Shown: piece after piece, positions 25,533-34,391 of the stretch
How the letters are laid out: each line of letters begins with the position of its first letter
Numbering within the stretch: position 1 is the first letter of the stretch
Source: Paeniglutamicibacter sp. Y32M11
GTDB lineage: Bacteria > Actinomycetota > Actinomycetes > Actinomycetales > Micrococcaceae
DNA: 64,000 nucleotides
Reading direction: 5' to 3'
NCBI RefSeq assembly: GCF_019285735.1
Contig: NZ_CP079107.1
Location: 2,666,001-2,730,000, forward strand
Position numbers and translations under genes: made by a program
The notes under the pieces: model-generated
Seen by the model: only the letters and a program-made list of their open reading frames with translations
Told to the model about the DNA's origin: nothing
The model's database searches: none

Positions 25533-26416
25533 GCGCATCAGTTCTCTTTGATACTCCCGGCCCCAAGGCCAAGCAACGCATTCTGCTGATCAATATCGTG
25601 GGCATCCTACTCATCGTGGGCCTGCTCTACCTGGTGATCTCCGGTCTTGCGGCCAAGGGGCAGATGGAAGGATCCTTGTGGTCCTCGCTATTCACCTCCA
25701 ATGCCTGGGTCAATTTCCTGCTACCAGGTCTGTTGAACACCCTGAAGGCCGCCGGTCTGAGCATTGTCCTTTCGGTCACGTTCGGTCTCCTTTTCGGCAT
25801 GGGGTTGTTGGCCGAGGTCAAGGCCTTGCGCTGGTTCTCCACCGTCGTGGTGGAATTCTTCCGTGCAGTACCGGTGCTGTTGATGATCGTATTCTTCAAC
25901 ATCCTGCTCTCGCGCACCGGCGTCGTTGACGGCACCGATGCGCCGTACTGGGCAGTGGTCATTTCGCTGATGCTCTACAACGGTTCCGTCGTCGCCGAAT
26001 TGGTGCGTTCCGGTGTCCGGAACTTGCCTAAGGGTCAGCGTGAAGCCGGCATTGCGATCGGCTTGACCGGCACCCAGTCCTTGCGCCTGATCGAAATTCC
26101 GCAGGCTCTGGTGGCCATGTTGCCGGCACTGATCGGCCAGTTCGTGGTGATCCTGAAGGACTCCGCACTGGGCTACATCATCGGTTTCACGGAGTTCCTG
26201 TTCTTCGCACGTACCTTCGCCTCGGCCAACGGCAACATGCTGCAGGCCCTGCTGGTTGCTGCGGCAGTGTTCATCCTGATCAACTTCGCCCTGAGCAAGT
26301 TGGCAGAATTCGTTTCACGCCGGCTGAGCAGTCGGATGCCAAACGATGTGCCGGCAGCGCCAGAAGCTGACGCTCTGCTTCCGCTGGCCGTACCCCCGGG
26401 CGACGGAACGAAGTAG
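25529..26416 (+). CDS. gluD: Glutamate-type ABC importer, permease 2
   Basis: 295 aa, HisM/GlnP family. The N-terminal 60 residues carry an extra helix, then FFRAVPVLLMIVFF and the EAA-like loop LPKGQREAGIAIGLTGTQSLRLIEIPQA. The C-terminal cytoplasmic tail (about 30 residues) is polar and Pro/Ala-rich. It forms the channel with GluC. Last gene of the operon, followed by a terminator. Confidence 0.87.
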   Translation: MSASVLFDTPGPKAKQRILLINIVGILLIVGLLYLVISGLAAKGQMEGSLWSSLFTSNAWVNFLLPGLLNTLKAAGLSIVLSVTFGLLFGMGLLAEVKALRWFSTVVVEFFRAVPVLLMIVFFNILLSRTGVVDGTDAPYWAVVISLMLYNGSVVAELVRSGVRNLPKGQREAGIAIGLTGTQSLRLIEIPQALVAMLPALIGQFVVILKDSALGYIIGFTEFLFFARTFASANGNMLQALLVAAAVFILINFALSKLAEFVSRRLSSRMPNDVPAAPEADALLPLAVPPGDGTK

Positions 26417-26452
26417 GCACGAACTTCGTTCGCCGCGTTTAGCACGATATAC

Positions 26453-26493
26453 AAGAATGCCGCCATCCCCTTCGCGGGGATGGCGGCATTCTT
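26453..26493. terminator. Stem-loop between gluD and dapE
   Basis: Perfect 18-bp arms (26453-26470 and 26476-26493) with loop TTCGC, bearing A-rich and T-rich flanks. Works for both convergent operons. Confidence 0.9.
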
Positions 26494-26566
26494 ATGTGGT
26501 GCGCGGTTTAGTCACCGGTGACGACAACCCTGCGCCCAGGGTAACGACCCGGAGCGCGTGCGGTCT

Positions 26567-27697
26567 CTAGAGCTCGGCGCCGAGCCAGCGGCGCAGTGCC
26601 GCAAGGCATTCGTGGATGGCACCACGGGTGACATGTTCATTATCCGAATGGGCCAGCAAGGCATCGCCCGGGCCGAAGTTCACCGCGGGGATGCCCAAAT
26701 CGGAGAAGCGGGCTACGTCTGTCCAACCATATTTGGGTTTTGGTGCCTGCCCGACGGCTGCCACAAAGGCAGCAGCGACGGGGTGCTGCAGTCCGGGACG
26801 TGCACCGCCGGCACCATCGGTGCGAATGATGTCGAACCCGGCAAACAGCTCAAATACATGGGCCTCGGCGGCGGCTACGTCTTTATCGGGCGCGAACCGG
26901 TAGTTGACCTCAACCTCACAGGCATCGGGAATCACGTTGCCAGCGATGCCGCCGTTAATGCGGACGGCATTCATCGATTCGCGGTACTCGAGTCCGTCCA
27001 CGTTCACCGTCCGGGGCTGGTAAACTGCCAGGATTTGCAAAATGGGCGCCGCGGCATGAATGGCATTTTCGCCCATCCATGCACGGGCCGAGTGCGCGGC
27101 GACACCCTTGGTGCGGACCTTGTAGCGGCTTGTGCCGTTGCATCCGCCCTCCACCGTCCCGTTGGTGGGTTCCAGCAGGATCGCGAAGTCCCCAACGAGC
27201 AATTCGGGGTTATTGCGTGCCAGCCGGCCCAGCCCAGACTTCGATCCTTCTACTTCTTCGTGATCGTAGAAGATGAAGGTGATGTCACGGTTCGGTTCGC
27301 TCAATGTGGCCGCCAGCGCGAGCTGAACTGCCACGCCGCCCTTCATATCCGTGGCGCCGCGCCCATAAAGTGTTTCCCCGTCCCACGCTGAGGGGACGGT
27401 TCCACGCGAGCCCGGCGTGGTGGGAAGCGGCACGGTGTCCAGGTGCCCGGCCAAAATGACACGCTCGGCTCGACCTAACGTGGTGCGGGCCACCAGCGAA
27501 TCACCGTCACGGTGCACCTGTAACGACGGGATCTTTCGCAGGGCCGACTCGATGGCATCGGCCAGGGCTCGTTCGTTGCCGGAGACCGATTCGATGTCCA
27601 TCAATGTTGCGGTCAGATCGGCAACATCACCGTACAGGTCCAGATTCGTGGCCGAAGTGGTGGTGGGTGTGGTGGCGGGGCTGGGTTTGCTGTGCAC
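26567..27697 (-). CDS. dapE: Succinyl-diaminopimelate desuccinylase
   Basis: 376 aa from the GTG at 27695-27697, 6 nt after a -10 box. M20 metallopeptidase signatures: LAGHLDTVPLP (first metal site), GRGATDMKGGVAVQLAL, FYDHEEVEG (catalytic Glu pair) and LLAHSDNEHV. DapE hydrolyses N-succinyl-LL-DAP to LL-DAP and succinate, in the lysine and peptidoglycan pathway. It is divergent from dapD over only 40 bp, so the two are likely co-regulated. The first 18 residues are Thr/Pro-rich and probably disordered. Confidence 0.9.
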   Translation of the reverse strand: MHSKPSPATTPTTTSATNLDLYGDVADLTATLMDIESVSGNERALADAIESALRKIPSLQVHRDGDSLVARTTLGRAERVILAGHLDTVPLPTTPGSRGTVPSAWDGETLYGRGATDMKGGVAVQLALAATLSEPNRDITFIFYDHEEVEGSKSGLGRLARNNPELLVGDFAILLEPTNGTVEGGCNGTSRYKVRTKGVAAHSARAWMGENAIHAAAPILQILAVYQPRTVNVDGLEYRESMNAVRINGGIAGNVIPDACEVEVNYRFAPDKDVAAAEAHVFELFAGFDIIRTDGAGGARPGLQHPVAAAFVAAVGQAPKPKYGWTDVARFSDLGIPAVNFGPGDALLAHSDNEHVTRGAIHECLAALRRWLGAEL

Positions 27698-27703
27698 AAT
27701 CCC

Positions 27704-27709
27704 AGATTA
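27704..27709 (-). promoter_or_regulatory. -10 box, leaderless promoter of dapE
   Basis: TAATCT on the minus strand, 6 nt before the GTG at 27697. It lies within 20 bp of the divergent dapD -10 box, so the two promoters overlap. Confidence 0.6.
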
Positions 27710-27725
27710 GTACCTTGGCCCACGC

Positions 27726-27731
27726 TAAGAT
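27726..27731 (+). promoter_or_regulatory. -10 box, leaderless promoter of dapD
   Basis: TAAGAT, 6 nt before the ATG at 27738. Confidence 0.65.
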
Positions 27732-27737
27732 TGATTC

Positions 27738-28700
27738 ATGACACCGGTAGACAACAAACTTGCGCACGCGCCCACCCAGGACCTCAGAATTGCTTCGGCC
27801 CACGGCTTGGCCACGTACGCCTCCGATGGATTGATCCTCGACGTGTGGTTCCCGCAACCAGCTCTCGGCATTCTTGAAGACGCGGCACAGATCGAAGGCG
27901 ATCTTGCCGCAGCAGCCAGCGACGATGCTGACCGCGGCACCACCCAGGGCGTCATCTCCCTGGAAATCAACATTGATGTAGCCCCCGCAGACACCGCGGA
28001 CGTGTGGCTGCGTCTGCACCTGCTCTCCCACCGCTTGGTAGAGCCGAACAACGTGAACCTCGACGGGGCCTTCGGCCTGCTGCAGAACGTGGTGTGGACC
28101 AACTTTGGTCCCTGCGCCGTGGCCGACTTCGAACGCACCCGCCTCCGGTTGCGTCACCGCGGCCCGCTGACGGTGTTCGGGGTCGACAAATTCCCGCGCA
28201 TGCTCGACTACGTGGTTCCCACCGGCGTACGAGTTGCCGATGGTGGACGTGTTCGCCTCGGGGCACACCTGGCCTCCGGAACCACCGTGATGCACGAGGG
28301 TTTTGTTAACTTTAATGCCGGCACCCTGGGCGCTTCCATGGTCGAGGGCCGCATTTCGGCCTCGGTGGTAGTGGGCGACGGTTCGGATGTCGGAGGCGGC
28401 GCCTCCATCATGGGCACCCTTTCCGGTGGCGGCAAGGAAAAGATTGTCATCGGCGAACGAGTATTGCTCGGCGCCAACTCCGGCGTCGGCATTTCCATTG
28501 GCGACGATTCGGTCGTGGAGGCCGGACTCTACGTCACGGCCGGCACCCGCGTTCAGCTGGGCGACAAGGTAGTGAAGGCCGTGGAGCTCTCCGGAGTTTC
28601 CAACCTGCTCTTCCGCCGCAACTCGATCACCGGCGCCGTTGAAGCCTTGCCGCGTGCCGGCCAGCACGTCGAGCTCAACAGCGCCCTGCATGCCAACTGA
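27738..28700 (+). CDS. dapD: Tetrahydrodipicolinate N-succinyltransferase
   Basis: 320 aa, the long actinobacterial DapD form. The C-terminal half is a left-handed beta helix: RVADGGRVRLGAHLASGTTV, VMHEGFVNFNAGTLGASMVE, VVGDGSDVGGGASIMGTLSG. It transfers succinyl from succinyl-CoA to tetrahydrodipicolinate, two steps before DapE. A trimer is expected. The last 11 nt overlap the start of the next gene. Confidence 0.9.
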   Translation: MTPVDNKLAHAPTQDLRIASAHGLATYASDGLILDVWFPQPALGILEDAAQIEGDLAAAASDDADRGTTQGVISLEINIDVAPADTADVWLRLHLLSHRLVEPNNVNLDGAFGLLQNVVWTNFGPCAVADFERTRLRLRHRGPLTVFGVDKFPRMLDYVVPTGVRVADGGRVRLGAHLASGTTVMHEGFVNFNAGTLGASMVEGRISASVVVGDGSDVGGGASIMGTLSGGGKEKIVIGERVLLGANSGVGISIGDDSVVEAGLYVTAGTRVQLGDKVVKAVELSGVSNLLFRRNSITGAVEALPRAGQHVELNSALHAN

Positions 28701-29601
28701 TGCACACCAGCGAGTCCTCACCATAGGCTCGCAACCACCCGCGGAGCAGCGTCACCGGCACCGCGGTAAGCGGCGTTGGGGCCGCACACTGGTTTCCGTC
28801 GTCCTAGCCATGGGGTTGATCGGTGGCGGGCTCTATGCTGCTGTCAACTTCATCGGCTTTGACACCACCGTGGTGCGCGAAAAATGCACCGCGGTGGTCG
28901 GATCCACCCAGCACACCCTCTCCCCCGAGCAGGCGTCCAACGCGGCGCTGATCACCGCAATTGCCACCAAACGTGGCTTGCCTGCCCGCGCCGCCAGCAT
29001 CGGCATCGCCACCGCGATGCAAGAATCCAAGTTGACCAACATCGACTATGGAGACAATGCCGGGCCAGATTCACGCGGTCTGTTTCAGCAGCGTTCCAGC
29101 ATGGGCTGGGGCACCGAGGAACAGATCATGAATCCGCGCTACGCCGCGAACCGGTTCTTCCAGGAGTTAGAGACGTTTGACTATACGTCGATGGAGATCA
29201 CGGCCGCCGCACAGAAGGTTCAACGTTCTGCCTACCCGCTGGCCTATGCCAAGCATGAGGGGCTGGCCAAGGCCTTCGCCTCCGCGCTAACGGGCAATTC
29301 CCCTTCCACGCTTAATTGCACCCTGCGTCCCACCGAGGGTGCTGGATCGAATCCCACCGTCATAAAGGATTTGAAGGCGCAAACCGGGTTGACCGCTCGG
29401 GCACTGAATGCGGATCGAGTAGGCGTTCCGGTGAAGGGCAAACAGGGTTGGGCCATCGCCCAATGGGCAGTGGCCAACGCCGAAGCACAGCGCACCGTCT
29501 CGGTTTCCTACGCGGGGCTGGTCTGGAACCGTGCCGAGGGTCATTGGGTACCGGCGGCCACCACCGATGGTTACGTCGTGATCACCCTGGCCGGTTCCTA
29601 G
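28690..29601 (+). CDS. Membrane-anchored lysozyme-like (transglycosylase-fold) protein
   Basis: 303 aa from the ATG at 28690, overlapping dapD. A short basic cytoplasmic tail, then one membrane helix (LVSVVLAMGLIGGGLYAAVN, residues about 34-54) and an extracytoplasmic domain. The region AIATKRGLPARAASIGIATA followed by MQESKLTNIDYGD and DSRGLFQQRSSMGWGT has the helix-Glu and GLFQ pattern of lysozyme/SLT-like folds, with E in MQES as the candidate catalytic acid. The C-terminal 110 residues have no recognised domain. It is often mis-annotated as a heavy metal transporter. Coupling to dapD suggests a cell-wall role, not proven. Confidence 0.65.
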   Translation: MPTDAHQRVLTIGSQPPAEQRHRHRGKRRWGRTLVSVVLAMGLIGGGLYAAVNFIGFDTTVVREKCTAVVGSTQHTLSPEQASNAALITAIATKRGLPARAASIGIATAMQESKLTNIDYGDNAGPDSRGLFQQRSSMGWGTEEQIMNPRYAANRFFQELETFDYTSMEITAAAQKVQRSAYPLAYAKHEGLAKAFASALTGNSPSTLNCTLRPTEGAGSNPTVIKDLKAQTGLTARALNADRVGVPVKGKQGWAIAQWAVANAEAQRTVSVSYAGLVWNRAEGHWVPAATTDGYVVITLAGS

Positions 29602-29629
29602 CCGTAGCCACCCTGCCTGCGCTTGATCG

Positions 29630-30229
29630 TTAGGTCAGCATGGCGATGATGGGCTCCAGATAACTACGGAACAACGCCACATCACGCATCAAATCTTGAC
29701 TGACGATGACCGTGTCGGGCTCAATAAACCACGCCCGTTGCTCGGCCAGCGGCAGCTCCACCAATTTCAGGTGAAGCGCGCCCGCCTCTTCACCCTCCAG
29801 CTCACGCTCGTCAAAGAGCTGCTGCACCAGCTCCAGCCGCACCGTCGTGGTGTTCCGGCAAAACTCCTGATACTCCCCCAACCGGCGTTGCGTCCAGGTG
29901 TAAGCATTGCCGTAGTGTGCCAGCATCAGATGCTGGAGGCTGGGCGAATCGGAGAACTCGGCGAAGTCGGGTTCCGCCTGAATGTCGATGCTCGGATGAG
30001 TGTTGGAGATGATCCGTTCCCACCAGCTTTGCCATTCTTGTCGCAGTTCTCCGGCAGACGCCTGACCACGTTCCTGAGCTGCTGCCGGTTTAACCTTGGG
30101 GCTCAGCGCCGAGAGCCCAGCCTGGCCCACCGGCTCGATGGCCGCCAAATCTCGGAAATAGAGCGCCAGCAACATTTCCTTGTGGGTGTCGGCAGACACC
30201 ACCCACCCAGAACCAGAATCCTGCACCAT
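29630..30229 (-). CDS. Conserved hypothetical protein (199 aa)
   Basis: No family recognised. Soluble, acidic, rich in aromatic residues (EWQSWWERIIS, YGNAYTWTQRRLGEYQEF), without signal peptide or membrane segment. It is convergent with the preceding gene, with no hairpin between, and lies downstream of gltA but is separated from it by a strong terminator, so it should have its own promoter in 30230-30360. Codon usage resembles the neighbours. Confidence 0.6.
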   Translation of the reverse strand: MVQDSGSGWVVSADTHKEMLLALYFRDLAAIEPVGQAGLSALSPKVKPAAAQERGQASAGELRQEWQSWWERIISNTHPSIDIQAEPDFAEFSDSPSLQHLMLAHYGNAYTWTQRRLGEYQEFCRNTTTVRLELVQQLFDERELEGEEAGALHLKLVELPLAEQRAWFIEPDTVIVSQDLMRDVALFRSYLEPIIAMLT

Positions 30230-30362
30230 GCGGGCACACTCGTTTCTTCGTTTCCGCTTGCTACCTTAAGGATAAGCCCGAATCGTTCCGAACGGTCCAG
30301 CTTCTTGAGGGTAAGCACTGCGGCGCCCGGCGCCGTGCTCTCCTGCGCGCGCGGGAACAACA

Positions 30363-30415
30363 AAGGGGGTTGGTCATCTCGTGGACACAAGGTCCATGAG
30401 ATGACCAACCCCCTT
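30363..30415 (-). terminator. Terminator of gltA
   Basis: Stem of 24 bp (30363-30386 with 30392-30415), one imperfect pair, loop about 5 nt, followed on the minus strand by TTTGTTG. It lies about 80 nt after the gltA stop. Confidence 0.85.
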
Positions 30416-30496
30416 GGAGTCGATCCGCTGCGCCGCATGAGTAGGCATTTCTGCCTGCTCGTGCGGCGCCCACCCACACGTCCGGGCGGCTAAGGT

Positions 30497-31780
30497 TTAG
30501 CGGGTCGGGAAGCTGCGCTCGGTTTCCCCAACGTAAAGCTGGCGCGGGCGGCCAATCTTCATTTCCGGGTCCTGCAGCATTTCGCGGTACTGGGCAATCC
30601 AGCCCGGCAAACGGCCAATGGCGAAGAGCACGGTGAACATCTTTTCCGGGAAGCCCATCGCCTTGTAGATCAGGCCGGTGTAGAAGTCCACGTTCGGGTA
30701 GAGCTTGCGCGAGATGAAGTAATCATCGCTCAAGGCACGCTCTTCGAGGGACATCGCGATGTCGAGCAGCTCGTCGTTGCCGCCGAGCTTGGCCAGAATG
30801 TCGTGAGCCGTCGCCTTGATGATCTTGGCGCGCGGATCGTAGTTCTTGTAAACGCGGTGTCCGAAGCCCATGAGGCGGACGCCGTCTTCCTTGTTCTTGA
30901 CCTTCTCCATGAAGTCTGCCGGCTTCAGTCCATCGGACTGGATCTGGCGCAGCATCTTGAGCACTGCCTCGTTGGCGCCGCCGTGAGCGGGGCCGGAGAG
31001 GGCGTTGATGCCTGCGGAGACCGACGCGAACATGTTGGCGTTCGACGATCCCACCAGGCGCACGGTGGAGGTTGAGCAGTTCTGTTCGTGATCGGCGTGC
31101 AGGACCAGCAGCTGGTCCAGGGCCTTGACGATGACCGGGTCCATTTCGTACTGCTCTGCGGCGTTGCCGAAGCTCAGACGCATGAAGTTTTCCACGAGGT
31201 TCATGGAGTTATCCGGGTAGAGCAGGGCCTGGCCGACGGACTTCTTGTGGGCGTAGGCGGCGATGACCGGCATCTTGGCCAGCAAGCGGATGGTCGAGAG
31301 TTCGACCTGCTCTTCGTCGAAGGGATCCAGTGAGTCCTGGTACCAGGTCGACAGCGCCGTCACTGCCGAGGACAGCACCGGCATCGGGTGGGCATCACGC
31401 GGGAAGCCGCCGAAGAAGCCCTTGAGCTCTTCATGCAACAGGGTGTGGCGGCGGATCTTCTGGTCAAATTCCTCAAGCTCGGTGGCCGAGGGAAGGTTTC
31501 CGTAGATCAGCAGGTAGCTGGTCTCGAGGAAGCTGGACTTCTGGGCCAGCTGCTCGATCGGGTAACCGCGGTAGCGCAGAATCCCTGCGTCGCCGTCGAT
31601 GTAGGTAATCGCAGACTTCGTTGCCGCGGTGTTCATGAAGCCGGGGTCGTACGTTACGCCGCCTGTCGCCTTCAACAGGGGTGCAATATTAAAGCCGTTG
31701 TTGCCTTCCACGGCGGGTACAACAGGGAGTTCGATGTTGTTGCCGCCGAAGCTGAGCTGAGCAGAATTATTTTCCGTCAT
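30497..31780 (-). CDS. gltA: Citrate synthase, type II
   Basis: 427 aa. Catalytic residues lie in LHADHEQNCSTSTVR (His), LMGFGHRVYKNYDPR (His) and NVDFYTGLIY (Asp). The N-terminal small beta domain of type II (hexameric) citrate synthases is present. It condenses acetyl-CoA with oxaloacetate. An AGGAGA ribosome site lies 5 nt before the ATG. Single-gene transcript with a strong terminator. Confidence 0.92.
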   Translation of the reverse strand: MTENNSAQLSFGGNNIELPVVPAVEGNNGFNIAPLLKATGGVTYDPGFMNTAATKSAITYIDGDAGILRYRGYPIEQLAQKSSFLETSYLLIYGNLPSATELEEFDQKIRRHTLLHEELKGFFGGFPRDAHPMPVLSSAVTALSTWYQDSLDPFDEEQVELSTIRLLAKMPVIAAYAHKKSVGQALLYPDNSMNLVENFMRLSFGNAAEQYEMDPVIVKALDQLLVLHADHEQNCSTSTVRLVGSSNANMFASVSAGINALSGPAHGGANEAVLKMLRQIQSDGLKPADFMEKVKNKEDGVRLMGFGHRVYKNYDPRAKIIKATAHDILAKLGGNDELLDIAMSLEERALSDDYFISRKLYPNVDFYTGLIYKAMGFPEKMFTVLFAIGRLPGWIAQYREMLQDPEMKIGRPRQLYVGETERSFPTR

Positions 31781-31884
31781 TGTCTCTCCTAACCGGAATA
31801 CAGATGAATCCGATGGTCAGTAATCAGTGTCACGCTACCGGTTAGTAGGGTCTGGGCACCAATCGGTTGGTCACTTATAAGTTT

Positions 31885-32994
31885 TTAGCTAGCCGCATTC
31901 AGTCGCTGGACGGCGCTGGCGATGCGTTCGTCAGTTGCCGTGAGCGCGATGCGCACAAAGTTGGCTCCGGCCTCGCCGTAGAAGGCTCCGGGGCCGGCAA
32001 TGATGCCCAATTCGGCCAGTCGACCCATGGTCACCCAGCAGTCCTCGTCGGCGGTGCACCAAAGGTAGAGGCCGCCGACCGAATCTTCGATGCGCAGCCC
32101 GAAGTTCTTCAGAGCCGGAACCAGCGCATCGCGGCGGGCTCGATACAGCTCTTTTTGGTCCCTGACGTGCCCATCGTCACTCAACGCTGCAGTCATTGCC
32201 GCCTGCACCGGTGCCGGGACAATCATTCCGGCGTGCTTGCGGTTATTGACCAATGCCGGCATCAGATTCGGCGCACCGGCGATGAAGGCCGCACGGTATC
32301 CGGCGAGGTTAGATTGCTTGGACAGGGAGTACACCGCGAACAGGTCGCTGTGATCCCCTCCCGAAACCGAGTCGTGCAGGATGCTTGGCACACTCGCCTC
32401 GTGTTCGCCCCAGCCGAGCTCGGCGTAACATTCATCCGATGCCACCACGGCACCGAGCGAACGAGCGTCATCGACCAAGGCCTTGAGTTCTGCGGCGCCA
32501 CGAACAATGCCGGTCGGATTACCCGGGGAATTAACCCACACGAGCTTGACGCGCGCACGATCCGCTGCCGAAAGATCCGCCAGTGAGTCTGCGGCGATCG
32601 AATCGGCGCCGGCCAACTGTGCACCAATATCGTAGGTCGGGTAGGCAACCAGTGGGCGGACCACTAAGTCACCGGCGCCAAGACCCAGCAAGAGCGGTAA
32701 CCAGGCAACAAGCTCCTTGGAGCCCACGGTCGGCATGACGTCATCGATGCTCAGGCCGGTAACCTCCCGGCGGCGCTCGAACCAGGCCACGATGGCTTCG
32801 CGGACCGCTGGGGTGCCGTGGGTCGTCGGGTAACCGGGAGCATCCGCCGCATCTCGCAGGGCCCGCTTGATGATCTCTGGTGTCGGGTCAACGGGTGTGC
32901 CGATGGAAAGGTTGACCGTCCCGCCCTCGTGTGCCGCGGCACGTTCGGCATAAGGGGCGAGGGCATTCCATGGATAGTCAGGAAGCGTCAGCAT
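31885..32994 (-). CDS. dapC: N-succinyl-diaminopimelate aminotransferase
   Basis: 369 aa, class I/II PLP aminotransferase of the actinobacterial DapC type. Start MLTLPDYPWNALAPYAERA; NSPGNPTG, SDECYAELGW and the PLP lysine in YSLSKQSNLAGYR are present. It converts N-succinyl-2-amino-6-oxopimelate to N-succinyl-LL-DAP, the step between DapD and DapE. It lies 11 nt after fdxA on the same strand, the same fdx-dapC pairing as Rv1177-Rv1178 in mycobacteria. Confidence 0.88.
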   Translation of the reverse strand: MLTLPDYPWNALAPYAERAAAHEGGTVNLSIGTPVDPTPEIIKRALRDAADAPGYPTTHGTPAVREAIVAWFERRREVTGLSIDDVMPTVGSKELVAWLPLLLGLGAGDLVVRPLVAYPTYDIGAQLAGADSIAADSLADLSAADRARVKLVWVNSPGNPTGIVRGAAELKALVDDARSLGAVVASDECYAELGWGEHEASVPSILHDSVSGGDHSDLFAVYSLSKQSNLAGYRAAFIAGAPNLMPALVNNRKHAGMIVPAPVQAAMTAALSDDGHVRDQKELYRARRDALVPALKNFGLRIEDSVGGLYLWCTADEDCWVTMGRLAELGIIAGPGAFYGEAGANFVRIALTATDERIASAVQRLNAAS

Positions 32995-33005
32995 CGTGTC
33001 GGCGT

Positions 33006-33329
33006 TCAGCTCTGGTTTTGCAGCGGAAGAACGGAAATCACCGCGTGGTCGATGCCCATGTTGCCGAGCTTGGCCGCTCCGCCGGGGGAACCCACTTCGT
33101 CGAAGAATTCAACGTTGGCCTTGTAATACTCGGCCCACTGCTCCGGTACATCGTCCTCGTAGTAAATGGCTTCCACCGGGCACACCGGCTCGCAGGCACC
33201 ACAGTCAACGCATTCGTCGGGATGGATGTACAGCGAACGTTCGCCTTCGTAGATGCAATCCACGGGGCATTCTTCAATGCACGCCTTGTCTTTGACGTCG
33301 ACACATGGCTGGGCGATGATGTAAGTCAC
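33006..33329 (-). CDS. fdxA: 7Fe ferredoxin
   Basis: 107 aa from the GTG at 33327-33329 (VTYIIAQPCVDVKDKACIEE is the canonical N-terminus; the longer frame is not used). The [3Fe-4S] ligands are in CVDVKDKACIEECPVDC and the [4Fe-4S] ligands in CVDCGACEPVCPVEA. It carries one electron at a time at low potential; partners may include cytochromes P450 or other oxidoreductases. Operon with dapC. Confidence 0.92.
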   Translation of the reverse strand: MTYIIAQPCVDVKDKACIEECPVDCIYEGERSLYIHPDECVDCGACEPVCPVEAIYYEDDVPEQWAEYYKANVEFFDEVGSPGGAAKLGNMGIDHAVISVLPLQNQS

Positions 33330-33517
33330 AGTACCCCGGGGCCTTCCTTCACTACGGAACATGATCAGTTTGTTCATGCTGCACGCGGCTATGCATGCTT
33401 CTCGTCAGCTTAGTACGAATGCGCTTTATTTGCCGCTTTCCGGACCCGTCCAATGGCGTAATGTGTCATCACTCACGCCGGTTTTTTACTCCACGCGTCG
33501 GGTGTGTGACATCGGCC

Positions 33518-33523
33518 TAGAAT
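33518..33523 (+). promoter_or_regulatory. -10 box, leaderless promoter of the SH3-like gene
   Basis: TAGAAT, 6 nt before the ATG at 33530. Confidence 0.65.
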
Positions 33524-33529
33524 CATGGA

Positions 33530-33772
33530 ATGAGCACCGATATTTTCGCAACGTTAGAGATTGGAATGCGCGTGGTCCTTCGCTACCGCCTTCCGGTCGC
33601 AGAGCAGGGAAGCGCCGGCGAACAATTCTCCGACGCCTTGGGAGTACTTCTGGCCGTCAACGAGGAGCAGGTCTCTGTACAGACTCGAACGGGTCAGGTT
33701 TCCATTGAGCGTCAGAGCGTCACGCACGCCAAGGAAGTACCACCGGCGCCGCAGCGACGCAGCCGCCGCTGA
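33530..33772 (+). CDS. Stand-alone SH3-like domain (Rv0428c N-terminal type)
   Basis: 80 aa. The sequence IGMRVVLRYRLPVAEQGS, then FSDALGVLLAVNEEQVSVQT and the ending VTHAKEVPPAP is the SH3-like module found at the N-terminus of the mycobacterial GNAT protein Rv0428c. Here it occurs without the acetyltransferase part. It is divergent from fdxA. Function unknown; the module may bind a protein or nucleic-acid partner. Confidence 0.7.
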   Translation: MSTDIFATLEIGMRVVLRYRLPVAEQGSAGEQFSDALGVLLAVNEEQVSVQTRTGQVSIERQSVTHAKEVPPAPQRRSRR

Positions 33773-33835
33773 TCCCACACGCCGGCATCAAACGCCGAGC
33801 GATTTGAAAGTTTCAATCAGTGGGCCAATTTCCCG

Positions 33836-33841
33836 TATGCT
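33836..33841 (+). promoter_or_regulatory. -10 box, leaderless promoter of the winged-helix gene
   Basis: TATGCT, 6 nt before the ATG at 33848. Confidence 0.65.
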
Positions 33842-33847
33842 GATTTC

Positions 33848-34390
33848 ATGGCCACTGATGAAGAGGTACAGTCCCGCGCTCGGGCACTTAGCTCCCCGCT
33901 CCGTCTGCGAATCCTGCGACTTTGCTTGCATGAATCACGGACCAACAAAGAGATTGCGGATCTGCTGGACATCAACCCGGCAACGTCGCTGCACCATGTG
34001 CGCACGCTACTCGCCAACGGCTTCTTAGAGGCCGAAGAAACCCGACGCGGCAACCGCGGGGCGAAAGAAGTTCCCTACCGCAGCACGAAGTTGTCCTGGG
34101 GCACCAAACTCCCCGATGCTGCGCCCCTGCTGGTTGACACCTTCCTGCAAGAAATTGACGGACTCTCGCCACAGGAAATCAAGGTCATCCGGGTTGGGCT
34201 GAAGCTCAACGAGGAAACGCAGAAGGAAATGATGTCCCGCATACATGCCGTGATCGAAGATTACGCGATGCGCGATGCGGCTCCCGATGGGGTCGCCACC
34301 TCACTCTTTGTCGCTCATCACCTGGATTTGAGTTCCACGCCGCCGACCTCGAAGCATACCGAGAGCGCCGAGAGCGCCACCAAAGCCTGA
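33848..34390 (+). CDS. Winged-helix (ArsR/HTH-20 type) regulator
   Basis: 180 aa. The N-terminal wHTH is clear: ALSSPLRLRILRLCLHESRT, NKEIADLLDINPATSLHHVR, TLLANGFLEAEETRRG, residues about 13-70. The C-terminal part (about 80-155) is helical and resembles the effector/dimer region of HTH-20 transcription factors, with no metal-ligand cysteines. It is therefore unlikely to be a metal sensor. Its target may be itself; the upstream region has no clear palindrome. Confidence 0.8.
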   Translation: MATDEEVQSRARALSSPLRLRILRLCLHESRTNKEIADLLDINPATSLHHVRTLLANGFLEAEETRRGNRGAKEVPYRSTKLSWGTKLPDAAPLLVDTFLQEIDGLSPQEIKVIRVGLKLNEETQKEMMSRIHAVIEDYAMRDAAPDGVATSLFVAHHLDLSSTPPTSKHTESAESATKA

Positions 34391-34391
34391 T

